64,000 nt of DNA from positions 139,401-203,400 of the forward strand of contig NZ_BFBP01000011.1 in assembly GCF_003112695.1 (NCBI RefSeq), in the 5' to 3' direction. How positions within the stretch are numbered: the stretch's first letter is position 1; every line of letters starts with the position of its first letter. This DNA comes from Azospira sp. I13 (GTDB lineage: Bacteria; Pseudomonadota; Gammaproteobacteria; Burkholderiales; Rhodocyclaceae). Both the position numbers and the translations under genes were made by a program. Of this stretch, positions 1 to 8,823 are shown piece by piece. The notes beneath the pieces are model-generated. The model was not told the origin of the DNA, ran no database searches, and was given only the letters and a program-made list of their open reading frames with translations.

Positions 1-35
1 TCACGGACGGGGAATGCATTGGCTTGCCAACGCTT

Positions 36-719
36 ATGGAGGTCCTGCTGGCAGCACTGAAGGACCCGCAAATCGCTCACCGGGTCAGCAGCGAACGCTG
101 GGCGCCGGGGACCCACTGGCAATCCTGCCACAATGGCAAACAGAGTATTTTCGTCGTTCGGCATGGTCGCCTGGAACTGGCGGTGATGGATGCGGAGGGC
201 CGGGAAAGGTCCCTGCGGGTGCTGGCCGAATCGGAACTGTTCGGCACCGAGGCCCTGTCGGCGCTCTCCGCGCCGTCCGGTACCGCCGGTGAGGCGCCCC
301 GGCAGGATTACGGCATTCGCGCCGTCACCTATTCCGAGGTGCTGCAGATTCCCCTCGACGTGGTCGATCAGCTGATCATCCGTCTGCCCCTCTTCCGCAA
401 GGCCCTGACCAACAGCATCGCCAACCACATCTGGGCCCTGGAACGGGAACGGGAACACGGCCGTTCCATGCCCACAAACAACCGCCTGCTGTGCTACCTG
501 CGCTGCGGCGAGAACGGCCACCAGCCCCAGCAGAAGCCTCTCGGCAAGGCCACCCTGCCCATGCAGCTGCTGGCTCGGCGCATCGGTTGCAGCGCCGGCC
601 ACCTCTCCCGCTCGGTCAGCACCATGGTGAGGGAAGGCGTTCTGCTGCGCCAGGATGGGCGCCTGCAGCTGAAGGGCGATGGGGAAATGCGCTACGCCTT
701 CTGCGAAGGCTGCGCCTAG
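36..719 (+). CDS. Crp/Fnr-family transcriptional regulator (5' end uncertain)
   Basis: Predicted cytoplasmic DNA-binding regulator of the Crp/Fnr superfamily. The N-terminal ~120 residues look like a cyclic-nucleotide-binding-type beta-roll (segments such as FVVRHGRLELAV and ESELFGTEAL). A long helix follows, and the C-terminal ~60 residues form a Crp-type winged helix (LLARRIGCSAGHLSRSVSTM). No Fnr-type N-terminal cysteine cluster is visible, so an Fe-S oxygen sensor is unlikely. The ATG used here has no clear ribosome binding site. An in-frame TTG lies at 24 and the frame stays open to the window edge, so the gene may begin outside the window. The overall architecture resembles YeiL-like Crp members, but the effector is unknown. 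It converges on glyA, from which it is separated by about 140 bp. Confidence 0.8.
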   Translation: MEVLLAALKDPQIAHRVSSERWAPGTHWQSCHNGKQSIFVVRHGRLELAVMDAEGRERSLRVLAESELFGTEALSALSAPSGTAGEAPRQDYGIRAVTYSEVLQIPLDVVDQLIIRLPLFRKALTNSIANHIWALEREREHGRSMPTNNRLLCYLRCGENGHQPQQKPLGKATLPMQLLARRIGCSAGHLSRSVSTMVREGVLLRQDGRLQLKGDGEMRYAFCEGCA

Positions 720-817
720 GAGCCGGAGGCGACTGTTTTCCGGCCACCTTTCCCGGCCCCACTTTACGGGGACAACCCTCGACGCCGCCATGTGAGGTGG
801 AACGGAGCTGAACGGCC

Positions 818-846
818 CGGACACCGGGATGCGCTCCCGGTGCCCG
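818..846. terminator. Hairpin between convergent genes
   Basis: The arms CACCGGGA (822-829) and TCCCGGTG (835-842) form an 8-bp stem with a 5-nt loop between the convergent regulator and glyA. Neither strand has a convincing T-run, so a role in termination is only a positional inference. Confidence 0.35.
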
Positions 847-860
847 GCGGCGATGCAAGG

Positions 861-2162
861 TCAGTACGGCAGGGGAAAGCGGCGGCAGAGTTCCGCCACC
901 TGCCCTCGGACCGTGTCGGCCACCGCTGGATCCGGCTTTTCCGGGTTGTCGGTCAGGGCCTGGAGCAGGTGCACGATCATGCCGCCGATCTGGCGGAATT
1001 CCGCTGCGCCAAAGCCCCGGCTGGTGCCGGCCGGGCTACCGACGCGGATGCCGGAGGTGACCATGGGTTTTTGCGGGTCGTGGGGAATGGCGTTCTTGTT
1101 GAGGGTGATGCCCACCTGCTCCAGGGCCTTTTCCACCACGTTGCCGGTCAGTTGCAGGGGGCGCAGGTCGGCCACCGCCAGATGGGTATCGGTGCCGCCG
1201 GAAACAATGCGCAGACCACCGGCCACCAGGGCATCGGCCAGGGCCTGGGCATTTTCCACCACCCGGGCGGCATAGCCACGGAATTCCGGTTGCAGGGCCT
1301 CGCCGAAGGCCACGGCCTTGGCGCCGATCACATGCATCAGGGGCCCGCCTTGCAGGCCGGGGAAAACGGCGGAATCGATGGCCTTGCCGAGGGCCGCGTC
1401 GTTGCTCAGGATGAGGCCGCCCCGGGGCCCGCGCAGGGTCTTGTGGGTAGTGGAAGTCACCACGTCGGCGTAAGGCAGGGGCGACGGATGGGCGCCGCCG
1501 GCGACCAGGCCGGCAAAGTGGGCCATATCCACCAGCAGCCGCGCCCCGACCCGGTCGGCAATGCGACGGAATGCGGCGAAATCGAGAATGCGGGAATAGG
1601 CGGAGCCACCGGCAATGATCAGCTTCGGCCGGTGTTCATAGGCCAGGTGCTCCACCTCCGCCATGTCGATGCGGTGGTTGTCCGCCCGCACGCCGTAGGC
1701 GACGCCGCGAAACCATTTGCCCGACTGGTTCATCGGTGCGCCGTGGGTGAGGTGGCCGCCGGCGGCCAGGCCCAGGCCGAGAATGGTGTCGCCGGGTTGC
1801 AGCAGGGCGAGATAGACGGCCTGGTTGGCCTGGCTGCCGGAATGAGGCTGCACGTTGGCGTAGGCGCAGTCGAAGAGGCGCCTGGCCCGTGCAATGGCCA
1901 GGGCCTCCACCCCATCCACCAGCCCGCAGCCGCCGTAGTAGCGCCGCCCCGGGTAGCCTTCCGCATATTTGTTGGTCAGCACCGAGCCCTGCATTTCCAG
2001 CACGGCCCGGCTGACGATGTTCTCCGAGGCAATCAATTCGATGCAATCCCGCTGCCGGCCATATTCATCAGCGACGTAGCGGGCCAGTTCCGGGTCGCTC
2101 CGGCCCAGCATCCCCGCCCCATGGGCAGGTTGGTGGGGAGACAGGTCGTTGGGGTGGTTCAT
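861..2162 (-). CDS. glyA: Serine hydroxymethyltransferase (GlyA)
   Basis: A PLP-dependent enzyme interconverting serine plus tetrahydrofolate with glycine plus 5,10-methylene-tetrahydrofolate in the cytosol. The protein is 433 aa, close to the ~417 aa of typical bacterial SHMT. Family signatures are intact: the N-terminal ELIASEN segment, the [15 protein letters not shown] segment, and the PLP-lysine motif [13 protein letters not shown]. The ATG at 2162 (MNHPND...) was chosen because a purine-rich AGAAAGG lies about 10 nt upstream; the longer upstream open frame is low-complexity. It lies 70 bp downstream of benE on the same strand and so may be cotranscribed with it. A divergent MocR-type regulator sits on the far side of benE. 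The location beside a transporter and a PLP-fold regulator, not in a folate or nrdR context, suggests it could be a second glyA copy; that is inference. Confidence 0.93.
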   Translation of the reverse strand: MNHPNDLSPHQPAHGAGMLGRSDPELARYVADEYGRQRDCIELIASENIVSRAVLEMQGSVLTNKYAEGYPGRRYYGGCGLVDGVEALAIARARRLFDCAYANVQPHSGSQANQAVYLALLQPGDTILGLGLAAGGHLTHGAPMNQSGKWFRGVAYGVRADNHRIDMAEVEHLAYEHRPKLIIAGGSAYSRILDFAAFRRIADRVGARLLVDMAHFAGLVAGGAHPSPLPYADVVTSTTHKTLRGPRGGLILSNDAALGKAIDSAVFPGLQGGPLMHVIGAKAVAFGEALQPEFRGYAARVVENAQALADALVAGGLRIVSGGTDTHLAVADLRPLQLTGNVVEKALEQVGITLNKNAIPHDPQKPMVTSGIRVGSPAGTSRGFGAAEFRQIGGMIVHLLQALTDNPEKPDPAVADTVRGQVAELCRRFPLPY

Positions 2163-2232
2163 GGCATCCAGCCTTTCTTGGGATTGATGGGAAAAGGCGC
2201 CGGGCCACATGCCCGGCACGGGGGAAAGCGGC

Positions 2233-3495
2233 TCAGCGCCCGGCCCCGGCGCCGGACTGGCCCAGGCGGGGCTGCCCGCGCAAGGCACGCAGGGTGCGCA
2301 GGTCGCCGTGGATCAGGGCATGGGCCGCCAGGCCGGCGAGGAGGCCCCAGAAGGCGCCCCCCAGGCCAAACAGGGTGACGTTGGCGGCGGTGGCGAGAAA
2401 GGTGATCAGGGCCGTTTCCCGCCCCCGCAGGTCCCCCAGGGCCGTGGCCAGGCTGCCGCCGATGGCGCCGAGCAGGGCCAGGCCGGCCAGGGTGGTAATG
2501 AAGGCCGGCGGCAGCACGACGAAGAGGGCCGCCAGGGTGGTGCCGAAAATCCCCACCAGGCTGTAGAACACGCCACAGGCCAGGCCGGCGATGTAGCGCT
2601 TGCCCGGCTCCTCGTGGGATTCCTTGCCGGTGCAGATGGCCGCGGTGATGGCCGCGACGTTGAAGGCATGGGCACCGAAAGGCGCCATCAACAGGGAGCC
2701 CAGCCCGGTCACCGCCAGGATGGGGCTGGCACTGGTCTTGAAACCGTCGTTGCGCAGCACCAGCATGCCGGGCATGTACTGCCCGGTAAGGGTGATGACA
2801 AACAGCGGCAGGGCCACGCTGAGGAGGGCGTTGAGGGAAAAGGCCGGCGTGGTGAACACCGGCAGCGCCAGCTGCAAGGCGACGCCCGTGAAACTGACCT
2901 GCCCGAGTCCAAGCAGCAGCAGGATGCCCGCCACCAGCACGCCGACGATGGCATAGCGGGCGGTGAAGCGGCGCAGCAGCGCGTAGGTCAGCACCAGCAC
3001 GCCCACCAGCAGCGGATCGATGCCGGCGCCGCCGAAGGCGCCGATGCCGAAGCGCAGCAGAATGCCGGCCAGCAGCCCGGCGGCGATGCCGGGGGGAATC
3101 ATCTTCACCACCCGCTCGAAGTAGCCGGAGACGCCCAGCACCATGAAGCCGACCGCAGAGAGCATGTAGGCGCCGATCATTTCCGCATAGGGCGTGGTCG
3201 GCAGCACGGCGATGAGGAACGCGGCGCCGGGGGTGGACCAGGCGGTGATGATGGGTTCCCGGTAGCGATAGCTCAGCCAGGCGCCGGTCAGGCCCACCCC
3301 CACTGAGACGGACCAGATCCAGGAGGCGGTCTGCTCCGGGCTCAACCCCGCCGCCTTGGCGCCCTGGAACACCAGAATGAAGGTGCCGCCGTAATTGACG
3401 ATGACCGAGATGAGGGCCGCCACGGTGGGGTGCAGCAAATCGGCGGGCCTGAGGGCGGTAGGGGTCGTGGGGTTTATCGGTGGCGAGGGGGGCAC
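2233..3495 (-). CDS. benE: BenE-family benzoate/H+ symporter-like transporter
   Basis: An inner-membrane secondary transporter of about 420 aa with 11-12 hydrophobic segments. It belongs to the BenE family, whose characterised members import benzoate with protons. Recognisable stretches include [11 protein letters not shown], the [17 protein letters not shown] region, and a C-terminal half rich in Gly/Ala helices. The start is assigned to a GTG at 3495 because CAGGAG lies 7 nt upstream; the ATG further upstream (3606) would add 37 charged, Pro/Arg-rich residues that do not resemble the family. No benzoate catabolic genes lie nearby. The true substrate may differ; the neighbouring glyA and MocR regulator suggest an amino-acid or vitamin-related compound, which is inference. 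Confidence 0.85.
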   Translation of the reverse strand: MPPSPPINPTTPTALRPADLLHPTVAALISVIVNYGGTFILVFQGAKAAGLSPEQTASWIWSVSVGVGLTGAWLSYRYREPIITAWSTPGAAFLIAVLPTTPYAEMIGAYMLSAVGFMVLGVSGYFERVVKMIPPGIAAGLLAGILLRFGIGAFGGAGIDPLLVGVLVLTYALLRRFTARYAIVGVLVAGILLLLGLGQVSFTGVALQLALPVFTTPAFSLNALLSVALPLFVITLTGQYMPGMLVLRNDGFKTSASPILAVTGLGSLLMAPFGAHAFNVAAITAAICTGKESHEEPGKRYIAGLACGVFYSLVGIFGTTLAALFVVLPPAFITTLAGLALLGAIGGSLATALGDLRGRETALITFLATAANVTLFGLGGAFWGLLAGLAAHALIHGDLRTLRALRGQPRLGQSGAGAGR

Positions 3496-3564
3496 GGGCG
3501 GTCTCCTGGGGCGTTGGTTGGCCTTGTCAGCCCGGTCAGTGTGGCGGCAAAATGGCCTTATATA

Positions 3565-3598
3565 AATTGCCACTTTTGAAAAAAAATAAGACCACTTA
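3565..3598. promoter_or_regulatory. Candidate MocR/PdxR operator: direct repeat AAGTGG
   Basis: Within the 322-bp divergent region 3496-3817, the minus strand carries two copies of AAGTGG in direct orientation. On the plus strand these are CCACTT at 3570-3575 and 3592-3597, spaced 22 bp apart (two helical turns). One reads TAAGTGGTCTT and the other AAAAGTGGCAA. This resembles the AAAGTGG-containing direct repeats reported for PdxR-type MocR regulators. The segment is AT-rich and overlaps the likely benE promoter (TATATAA on the minus strand). The rest of the divergent region is GC-rich, and nothing else was recognised in it. Confidence 0.55.
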
Positions 3599-3817
3599 AG
3601 CTCCACCGACCTGATGCGAGAGCCACTTGCTGCGCTGCCCCCGGGGCTTGCGGCAAGGCCTTGCCCAGCACCCTTGCCCGGTGCGGTAGAGGAATTCCTT
3701 AGCCGCTGGCTTGCCCGGCGTCTTGCCCCATGCCCTGGGCGTGGCTTCCTGCCCCTTCTTGTCCCTTTTTACCCATTCCCGCCGCTCCCCACCCATCCAA
3801 CATCGAGAAGCCGCCCC

Positions 3818-5464
3818 GTGAGAACCCGTGCCACCGCCTACCCGATCTGGAACCGCTTCGTGCCGGAGGCGGATAGCCGGCTCCCCATGCGCGAACAGCT
3901 GGTGCGTTTCTTCCGCAAGGGCGTGGCCGACGGCACCCTGCAGGCCGGCATCCGCCTGCCCGCCTCTCGGGTGCTGGCAGCGGAACTGAAGCTGTCGCGG
4001 ATCACCGTCTCCGGTGCCTACGAGCAGTTGGTTGCTGAAGGCTTTCTCGAAGCCCGCCAGGGTGCAGGAACCTATGTGGCGGCGCACATCGCCAGGCGGC
4101 CCCCTGCGCCTCATTCACCCCAGCCGCCCTATGTACCGCATTCCCCGAATGCAGCGCATCCGGCCAGGATGGCCAGTGCACCAGCGCCCTCCCGGGCAGC
4201 CGACCTCGCCACTCCCTTCGCCTACATCCCAGCCCCCTCTCCACTGACCAGCGCCTCCCCCCGCGCCGCCGCGCCACAGGCGCCGACTGCCGCAACAGCC
4301 GCCGGCTCCCAGCGTGCCCGTTGTCTGCGGGGGCCCGATTCCATGTCCATGGCCCAGGCCGCCTGGCCCCTCACTCCGGGCCTGCCGGCCCTGGATGCCT
4401 TTCCCTACGCCCTCTGGGGCCGCCTCGACGGCCGCTTCTGGCGCCGCCATCCCTCCCCTGATCTTTCCTATGGCGATCCCCAGGGGCTGCTGGCCTTGCG
4501 AGTGGCCCTGGCCGAATACCTGGGCGCCGCCCGGGGCGTGGTCTGCCGGCCGGACAACATCGTCATCGCCCCCGGTGCCCAGGCGGCCATTGCCATCGCC
4601 GCCCTGGCCCTGACCGACGCGGGGGATTCGGTGTGGGTGGAAAATCCCGGCTACGACGCCGCCTACCGCAGCCTGCAGCTCTCCGGCGTGCGGCCTGTCG
4701 GGGTTCGTGTTGATGACGCGGGGCTGGATGTGGACGATGGCCGCCAACAGGCCCCGGAGGCACGGCTGGCCCTGGTCTCGCCCTCCCACCAATACCCCCT
4801 GGGCGTCACCATGAGCCTGGAGCGGCGCCTGGCACTGCTGCAATGGGCCCGGGAGGCCAACGCCTTCATTCTCGAAGACGATTACGACAGCGAGTTCCGC
4901 CACGAAGGGGCGCCGACCCCGGCCCTCAAGGCCCTGGACGGGCAGGATGGCCGCGTCATCTACATCGGCACCCTCAGCAAGCTGCTCGCCCCGGGCCTGC
5001 GGCTGGGCTATCTGGTAGTGCCCGATGCCCTGGTGGAGGTGCTGCAAACGGTGCGCAACGGCACCGACCACCGGGTCCCCGCCTCCATCCAGGCCACGGC
5101 GGCGGAGTTCATCGGCAATGGCCATCTCGGCACCCATATCCGCCGTACCCGTGCCCTTTACGGGGAGCGGCGGGCCGCCCTGCTCGCCGCCCTGGGGGAA
5201 GCCGGTGAGGGGGTGTTTGCCGTCACCCATGCCGCTACCGGGCTGCACCTGCTGGCCTACCTGCCCGACACCATGGATGACCTGGCCCTGGCCAGCGCCG
5301 CCCGAGCCTGCCGCATCGGCGTCACGCCGCTCTCGGCCTATTTCGTTGCGCCGCCTCCGGGCGCCCCCTCCCGAGGCTTGTTGATGGGCTTCGGCAACAC
5401 CCCGCCGGAAGCCATCAACAAGGCCGTGCGTACCCTGTGCGCGCTGGCGGGAAGCCGCCGCTGA
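3818..5464 (+). CDS. MocR/PdxR-family regulator (GntR HTH fused to aminotransferase fold)
   Basis: A chimeric regulator of 548 aa. A GntR-type winged helix occupies roughly residues 15-85 (LPASRVLAAELKLSRITVSGAYEQL), followed by a long Pro/Ala-rich linker (~90-185). A fold-type I aminotransferase-like domain then runs to the end. PLP-site residues are present: ILEDDYDSEFR with the Asp, and TLSKLLAPGLRLGY with the Schiff-base Lys near residue 388. The start is GTG 3818, with GAGAAG 7 nt upstream; the upstream in-frame ATG at 3614 gives an atypical proline-rich extension. It is divergent from benE-glyA. MocR proteins usually regulate the adjacent divergent genes with PLP or a PLP-amine adduct as effector, so benE and glyA are the likely targets. 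The linker of about 100 residues is unusually long for the family. Confidence 0.9.
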   Translation: MRTRATAYPIWNRFVPEADSRLPMREQLVRFFRKGVADGTLQAGIRLPASRVLAAELKLSRITVSGAYEQLVAEGFLEARQGAGTYVAAHIARRPPAPHSPQPPYVPHSPNAAHPARMASAPAPSRAADLATPFAYIPAPSPLTSASPRAAAPQAPTAATAAGSQRARCLRGPDSMSMAQAAWPLTPGLPALDAFPYALWGRLDGRFWRRHPSPDLSYGDPQGLLALRVALAEYLGAARGVVCRPDNIVIAPGAQAAIAIAALALTDAGDSVWVENPGYDAAYRSLQLSGVRPVGVRVDDAGLDVDDGRQQAPEARLALVSPSHQYPLGVTMSLERRLALLQWAREANAFILEDDYDSEFRHEGAPTPALKALDGQDGRVIYIGTLSKLLAPGLRLGYLVVPDALVEVLQTVRNGTDHRVPASIQATAAEFIGNGHLGTHIRRTRALYGERRAALLAALGEAGEGVFAVTHAATGLHLLAYLPDTMDDLALASAARACRIGVTPLSAYFVAPPPGAPSRGLLMGFGNTPPEAINKAVRTLCALAGSRR

Positions 5465-5595
5465 CGCCCCTGTGGTACGGGCCCTGAATCCGGCCTTGGG
5501 CCTGGGCCACATTGACGGGGAGTCCGTTCCGCCCGTCAGCGCCGTCCGTTGGTTCCGCCCGTTGGTTCCCTCCAATTCCCGCTGCGGAAGAGCGG

Positions 5596-6948
5596 CTATT
5601 GCAGCCTACTGTCGCGGCCCGGAAAAGTAATGGTCACATCCAGCCCGCCCAGGTCGGGAGCCGCCCCCAGGCTGAGGCGAGCGCCATGCAGTTCGGCGAT
5701 CCGCGTGACAATGGAAAGGCCCAGCCCATGGCCTTCCCCGGCCCCCGGGTCGAGCCGGCGGAAGCGGGCCAGGGCCTCTGCACGTTGTTCCAAGGGAATG
5801 CCCGGACCGCTGTCGCAGACATGCAGGGTGGCGCCGGCCCCATCGCTCCCTTCCGCCTGGCAACGCACCAGCACCCGGCCACCGGCGGGGGTATGGCGGA
5901 TGGCGTTATCCAGCAGGTTGCGCAGCAACACTTGCAGGAGCAGGGGCGAACCGGCGACGCGGATTTCCGGCCCCTCTTCCACCTCCAGCTCCACCCCCTT
6001 GTCGAAGCCGGCCGGGGCCAGGGACGCTACGGTTTCCACCGCCAGATGGTGCAGGGGGCAAGGCTCCTGGTCCGGCAATTCGGCCTGGGCGTCCAGCCGC
6101 GCCAGGGTCAGCAGCTGATCCACCAACCGCGCCGCCCGGCGACTGCCGCTGACCAGATGGGCCAGGGCCCGCTGCCGGGTGTCCTCGTCACCAGCGGCCT
6201 GGGCCACTTCCGCATGGGTCTGCAGCACGGCCAGGGGGGTGCGCAATTCGTGGGCCGCATCGGCGGTGAAGCGGCGCTCGTCTTCCTGGGCGCGCCGGAC
6301 CTGCTCAAAGAGATGGTTGAGACGTTCCAGAATCGGCACCACTTCCCGCGGGGCCTTGGCCAGGGCCATGGGCTGGAGCCGCAGGGGCGCCTGGGCGCCA
6401 ATGGAGTCGGCTAGGTGGGACAGGGGGCGGAAGGCCAGCAGGATGAAAATGCCGAGCACCAGGCCCAGCACCGGCAGGCCGACCCCCATGGTCTGCAGCA
6501 GATGGCTGGCCACCTCGTTGCTGACCTCCGCCCGGCTCTCAGCCGCGTCGGCCACCTGGATCAGATAGTGGCGGCGGGCATCGCGCACGCTGAAGACGCG
6601 CCACGCCTTGCCGTCGATATCCACCTCGGAAAAACCCTCTTCCCTGGACGACAGGCGGTGCTCGGGAGCGCCGTGAGAACGGGTGAGTAAGCGCTCGCCA
6701 TCCCACACCTGGAAGGCCACCTTCTTGTCGTAACGATGCCGGGGCAGGCGCTCGCCGATGTCGTCGGCCTCGTCGCCGAGAAAGGCGAACAGCAGGGTGG
6801 CCGATTGGGCCAGATGGGCATCGAGCAGTTCTTCGGCCTCGTGCCGGGCCTCCCGGTAGGCGATGACACCGACCACGCTCCACACCAGGGCGACGGCGGC
6901 GAGGATGCCAAAGAGAATGCGCAGGCGCAGAGAATAGGTGCGCATCAT
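5596..6948 (-). CDS. Sensor histidine kinase (QseC/TctE-like)
   Basis: An inner-membrane sensor kinase of 450 aa. TM1 lies at about residues 10-30 and is followed by a periplasmic domain of ~130 residues. TM2 is near 155-175 (a GLPVLGLVLGIFILL-type segment) and leads into a HAMP-like stretch. The H-box AAHELRTPLAVLQ is around residue 235, the N-box is LLRNLLDNAIRHTP, and the G-boxes are DSGPGIP and GHGLGLSIV. All catalytic motifs are intact. Its start overlaps the stop of the response regulator gene by ATGA, so translation is coupled. Position at the end of the shp-dhc-cytochrome b gene row suggests the pair senses the condition those cytochromes respond to. Confidence 0.92.
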   Translation of the reverse strand: MMRTYSLRLRILFGILAAVALVWSVVGVIAYREARHEAEELLDAHLAQSATLLFAFLGDEADDIGERLPRHRYDKKVAFQVWDGERLLTRSHGAPEHRLSSREEGFSEVDIDGKAWRVFSVRDARRHYLIQVADAAESRAEVSNEVASHLLQTMGVGLPVLGLVLGIFILLAFRPLSHLADSIGAQAPLRLQPMALAKAPREVVPILERLNHLFEQVRRAQEDERRFTADAAHELRTPLAVLQTHAEVAQAAGDEDTRQRALAHLVSGSRRAARLVDQLLTLARLDAQAELPDQEPCPLHHLAVETVASLAPAGFDKGVELEVEEGPEIRVAGSPLLLQVLLRNLLDNAIRHTPAGGRVLVRCQAEGSDGAGATLHVCDSGPGIPLEQRAEALARFRRLDPGAGEGHGLGLSIVTRIAELHGARLSLGAAPDLGGLDVTITFPGRDSRLQ

Positions 6949-7622
6949 GGCGCCGGACTCCGGCCGGCTTCGGGGATCAGGTAGCCGACGCCGCGCACGG
7001 TGCGGATCAGGTCGGCCCCCAGCTTGCGCCTCAGGTGATGGATGTGCACCTCGATGGCATTGGATTCCAGCTCGCTGCCCCAGGCATAGAGATGGGATTC
7101 GATCTGGGCCTTGGTCAGCACCCGGCCGGCCTGGGCCAGCAGTTCGTGCAGCAGGTCGAATTCCCGGGCCGACAGTTCCACCGCCTGCCCCGCCAGAGTC
7201 ACCCGCCGCCCGGCCGGGTCCAGGCGCAGATTGCCATGGACGATTTCCGGCACGGCGCGGCCGCCGCTGCGGCGGGTCAGGGCCCGCAGGCGGGCGCCGA
7301 GTTCCTGCAGGTTGAAGGGCTTGATCATGTAATCGTCGGCCCCGGCATCAAGGCCGGCCACCACATCATCCGGCGCATCCCGGGCGGTGAGGATCAGCAC
7401 CGGCAGGGCATCGCCCCGGGCCCGCAGCTGGCGCAGCACCTCCAGGCCGGAGACTTTGGGCAGCCCCAGATCGAGCACCAGGGCGGCAAAGGGCTCGCTG
7501 GCCAGGGCATGGCCGGCGGCCTCGCCATCCTGCACCCAGTCGGCCTGCCAGCCGCCCTGGCGCAGGCCCATCTGGATGCCTTCCCCCAGGGCCTGGTCGT
7601 CTTCCACGATGAGAATTCGCAT
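6945..7622 (-). CDS. OmpR/PhoB-family response regulator
   Basis: A two-component response regulator of 225 aa. The receiver domain (1-115) has the acidic pocket EDD near residues 7-9, the phosphoacceptor Asp in LVLDLGLPKVSG at about residue 51, and the conserved Lys in MIKPFNLQEL. The C-terminal OmpR-type winged helix (~125-220) ends in IRTVRGVGYLIP. The ATG is at 7622 and the stop overlaps the kinase start by 4 nt. It lies 40 bp downstream of the cytochrome b gene, so all five genes from shp to the kinase can be read as one operon. It probably controls its own cluster; this is inference from linkage. Confidence 0.92.
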   Translation of the reverse strand: MRILIVEDDQALGEGIQMGLRQGGWQADWVQDGEAAGHALASEPFAALVLDLGLPKVSGLEVLRQLRARGDALPVLILTARDAPDDVVAGLDAGADDYMIKPFNLQELGARLRALTRRSGGRAVPEIVHGNLRLDPAGRRVTLAGQAVELSAREFDLLHELLAQAGRVLTKAQIESHLYAWGSELESNAIEVHIHHLRRKLGADLIRTVRGVGYLIPEAGRSPAP

Positions 7623-7662
7623 GATCGCTGCCGGACCTCTTTATGGTGTGCGCCCTATCCAA

Positions 7663-8322
7663 TCACGCCAGCGCCAGGGCAATGGCGCCGCCGACCAGGG
7701 CCAGCAGCCCCACGGCCACCGGCAGGTGACGCCGGGCAATGCCGTCTTCCGGCCGGCCCTGCTTGTAACCGTGCCACATGGCAGCCACCAGGTTTTCCCG
7801 GTGCAGCAGGCTGCTCCACAGCACGGCCGCCACGTGGATAAGCACCAGTCCCAGCATGGTGGAAGCCACGCCTTCATGGACCTCTTCCAGCCAGTCCCCG
7901 GCCACCTCGTTGAAGGTCATCCAGCCGGTGGCGGCCGTCAGCAGGCCCAGGCCCAGGAGGGCCAGCACGGCCAGGGCGCCGGCGGGATTGTGGCCGGTGT
8001 AGTGCGGCGGGCGCAAGCGCAGCATGCCGAGCAAATACTCGCGGATCGCCGCCTGGCCGCGGACGAACTGGCTGAAGCGGGCGTAACGGCTGCCCACCAG
8101 CCCCCACAGAAGGCGGAAGACGATGAGGGCCGCCACCACATAGCCGCTGGCGATGTGAATCAACTGCCAGCGCTCCGACTCGCTGGTGATGAAGGCAGTG
8201 GTGAAGGCCAGGGCCAGGCTCCAATGGAACAGTCGTACCGGCACATCCCACACCAGGATTTTTCGGGGGGAGGAATCCGACGCGTTGGCGGCGGCAGTGC
8301 GTTGCTGGGTATGGGATATCAC
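7663..8322 (-). CDS. Cytochrome b561/Ni-Fe hydrogenase-type cytochrome b
   Basis: A di-heme integral-membrane cytochrome b of 219 aa. The motif VWDVPVRLFHWSLALAF holds the first heme-ligand His, HIASGYVVAALIVFRLLWG the second, and later histidines lie in the EEVHEG and LIHVAAVLW helices. Four main TM helices are predicted, with an additional C-terminal hydrophobic tail. The start is a GTG at 8322, preceded by AAGGAG. It lies 10 bp downstream of the diheme cytochrome c gene. Such cytochrome b proteins usually pass quinol electrons to periplasmic cytochromes, here presumably the DHC and SHP proteins encoded just upstream. Confidence 0.87.
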   Translation of the reverse strand: MISHTQQRTAAANASDSSPRKILVWDVPVRLFHWSLALAFTTAFITSESERWQLIHIASGYVVAALIVFRLLWGLVGSRYARFSQFVRGQAAIREYLLGMLRLRPPHYTGHNPAGALAVLALLGLGLLTAATGWMTFNEVAGDWLEEVHEGVASTMLGLVLIHVAAVLWSSLLHRENLVAAMWHGYKQGRPEDGIARRHLPVAVGLLALVGGAIALALA

Positions 8323-8332
8323 GATGTTCTCC

Positions 8333-8812
8333 TTATCGACGGCCGCTGACGGGCTTGAGGGAGCCTTCGCCGAAATCGCCCTGCTCGGCCCGGCGATGAC
8401 ATGCCTGGCACTGGGCCATGGGCGTGGCCTTGCTGCCGGCCGGCACCGCAGGCAGCGGATAACCATGCAACTCCTCGGGCCGATGCTTGCGCTGGAACCA
8501 GGCGGTGGTGGTCAGGCGTGGCGCCGCCCCCTTGCCCTCATGGACGCTGCGGGTGCTGGCCTGGGCTTGCAGCAGGCTGGCGATCTCCCGCTGGGCCTGG
8601 GGCTCCAGGCTGGCATCGCTGCCGAAATGGCGCTCCAGCTGTTGCAGGGTCACTTTCCAGCCAGCAGCGTCCATCAATGCCGGCGGATAGGCGACGTGGC
8701 AACTGCCGCACTCCGCCGCGTAGGTAGGGGACAGGGCATAACGATGGTCGCCGGCCCAGGCGCCGCCGGCCAACAGCAGCGTTGCCAGGGACAGGCTCTG
8801 TAGTGTTTTCAT
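8333..8812 (-). CDS. dhc: Diheme cytochrome c (DHC type)
   Basis: A periplasmic diheme cytochrome c of 159 aa. The signal peptide ends near residue 20 (LLLAGGAWAGD). Two heme-attachment motifs are present: CGSCH near residue 35 and CQACH near residue 140. The PPALMDAAGWKV segment after the first heme is typical of this family. The ATG at 8812 is preceded by GAGGAG. Known DHC proteins are electron partners of the oxygen-binding cytochrome SHP; shp lies directly upstream and the membrane cytochrome b directly downstream, giving the inferred chain quinol -> cytochrome b -> DHC -> SHP. Confidence 0.88.
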   Translation of the reverse strand: MKTLQSLSLATLLLAGGAWAGDHRYALSPTYAAECGSCHVAYPPALMDAAGWKVTLQQLERHFGSDASLEPQAQREIASLLQAQASTRSVHEGKGAAPRLTTTAWFQRKHRPEELHGYPLPAVPAGSKATPMAQCQACHRRAEQGDFGEGSLKPVSGRR

Positions 8813-8823
8813 GGCATGGCTCC

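Noticed and set aside
792-3306. Long plus-strand frames opposite glyA and benE
   Set aside because: Their composition is that of antisense shadows; the minus-strand genes have ribosome sites and intact family motifs.
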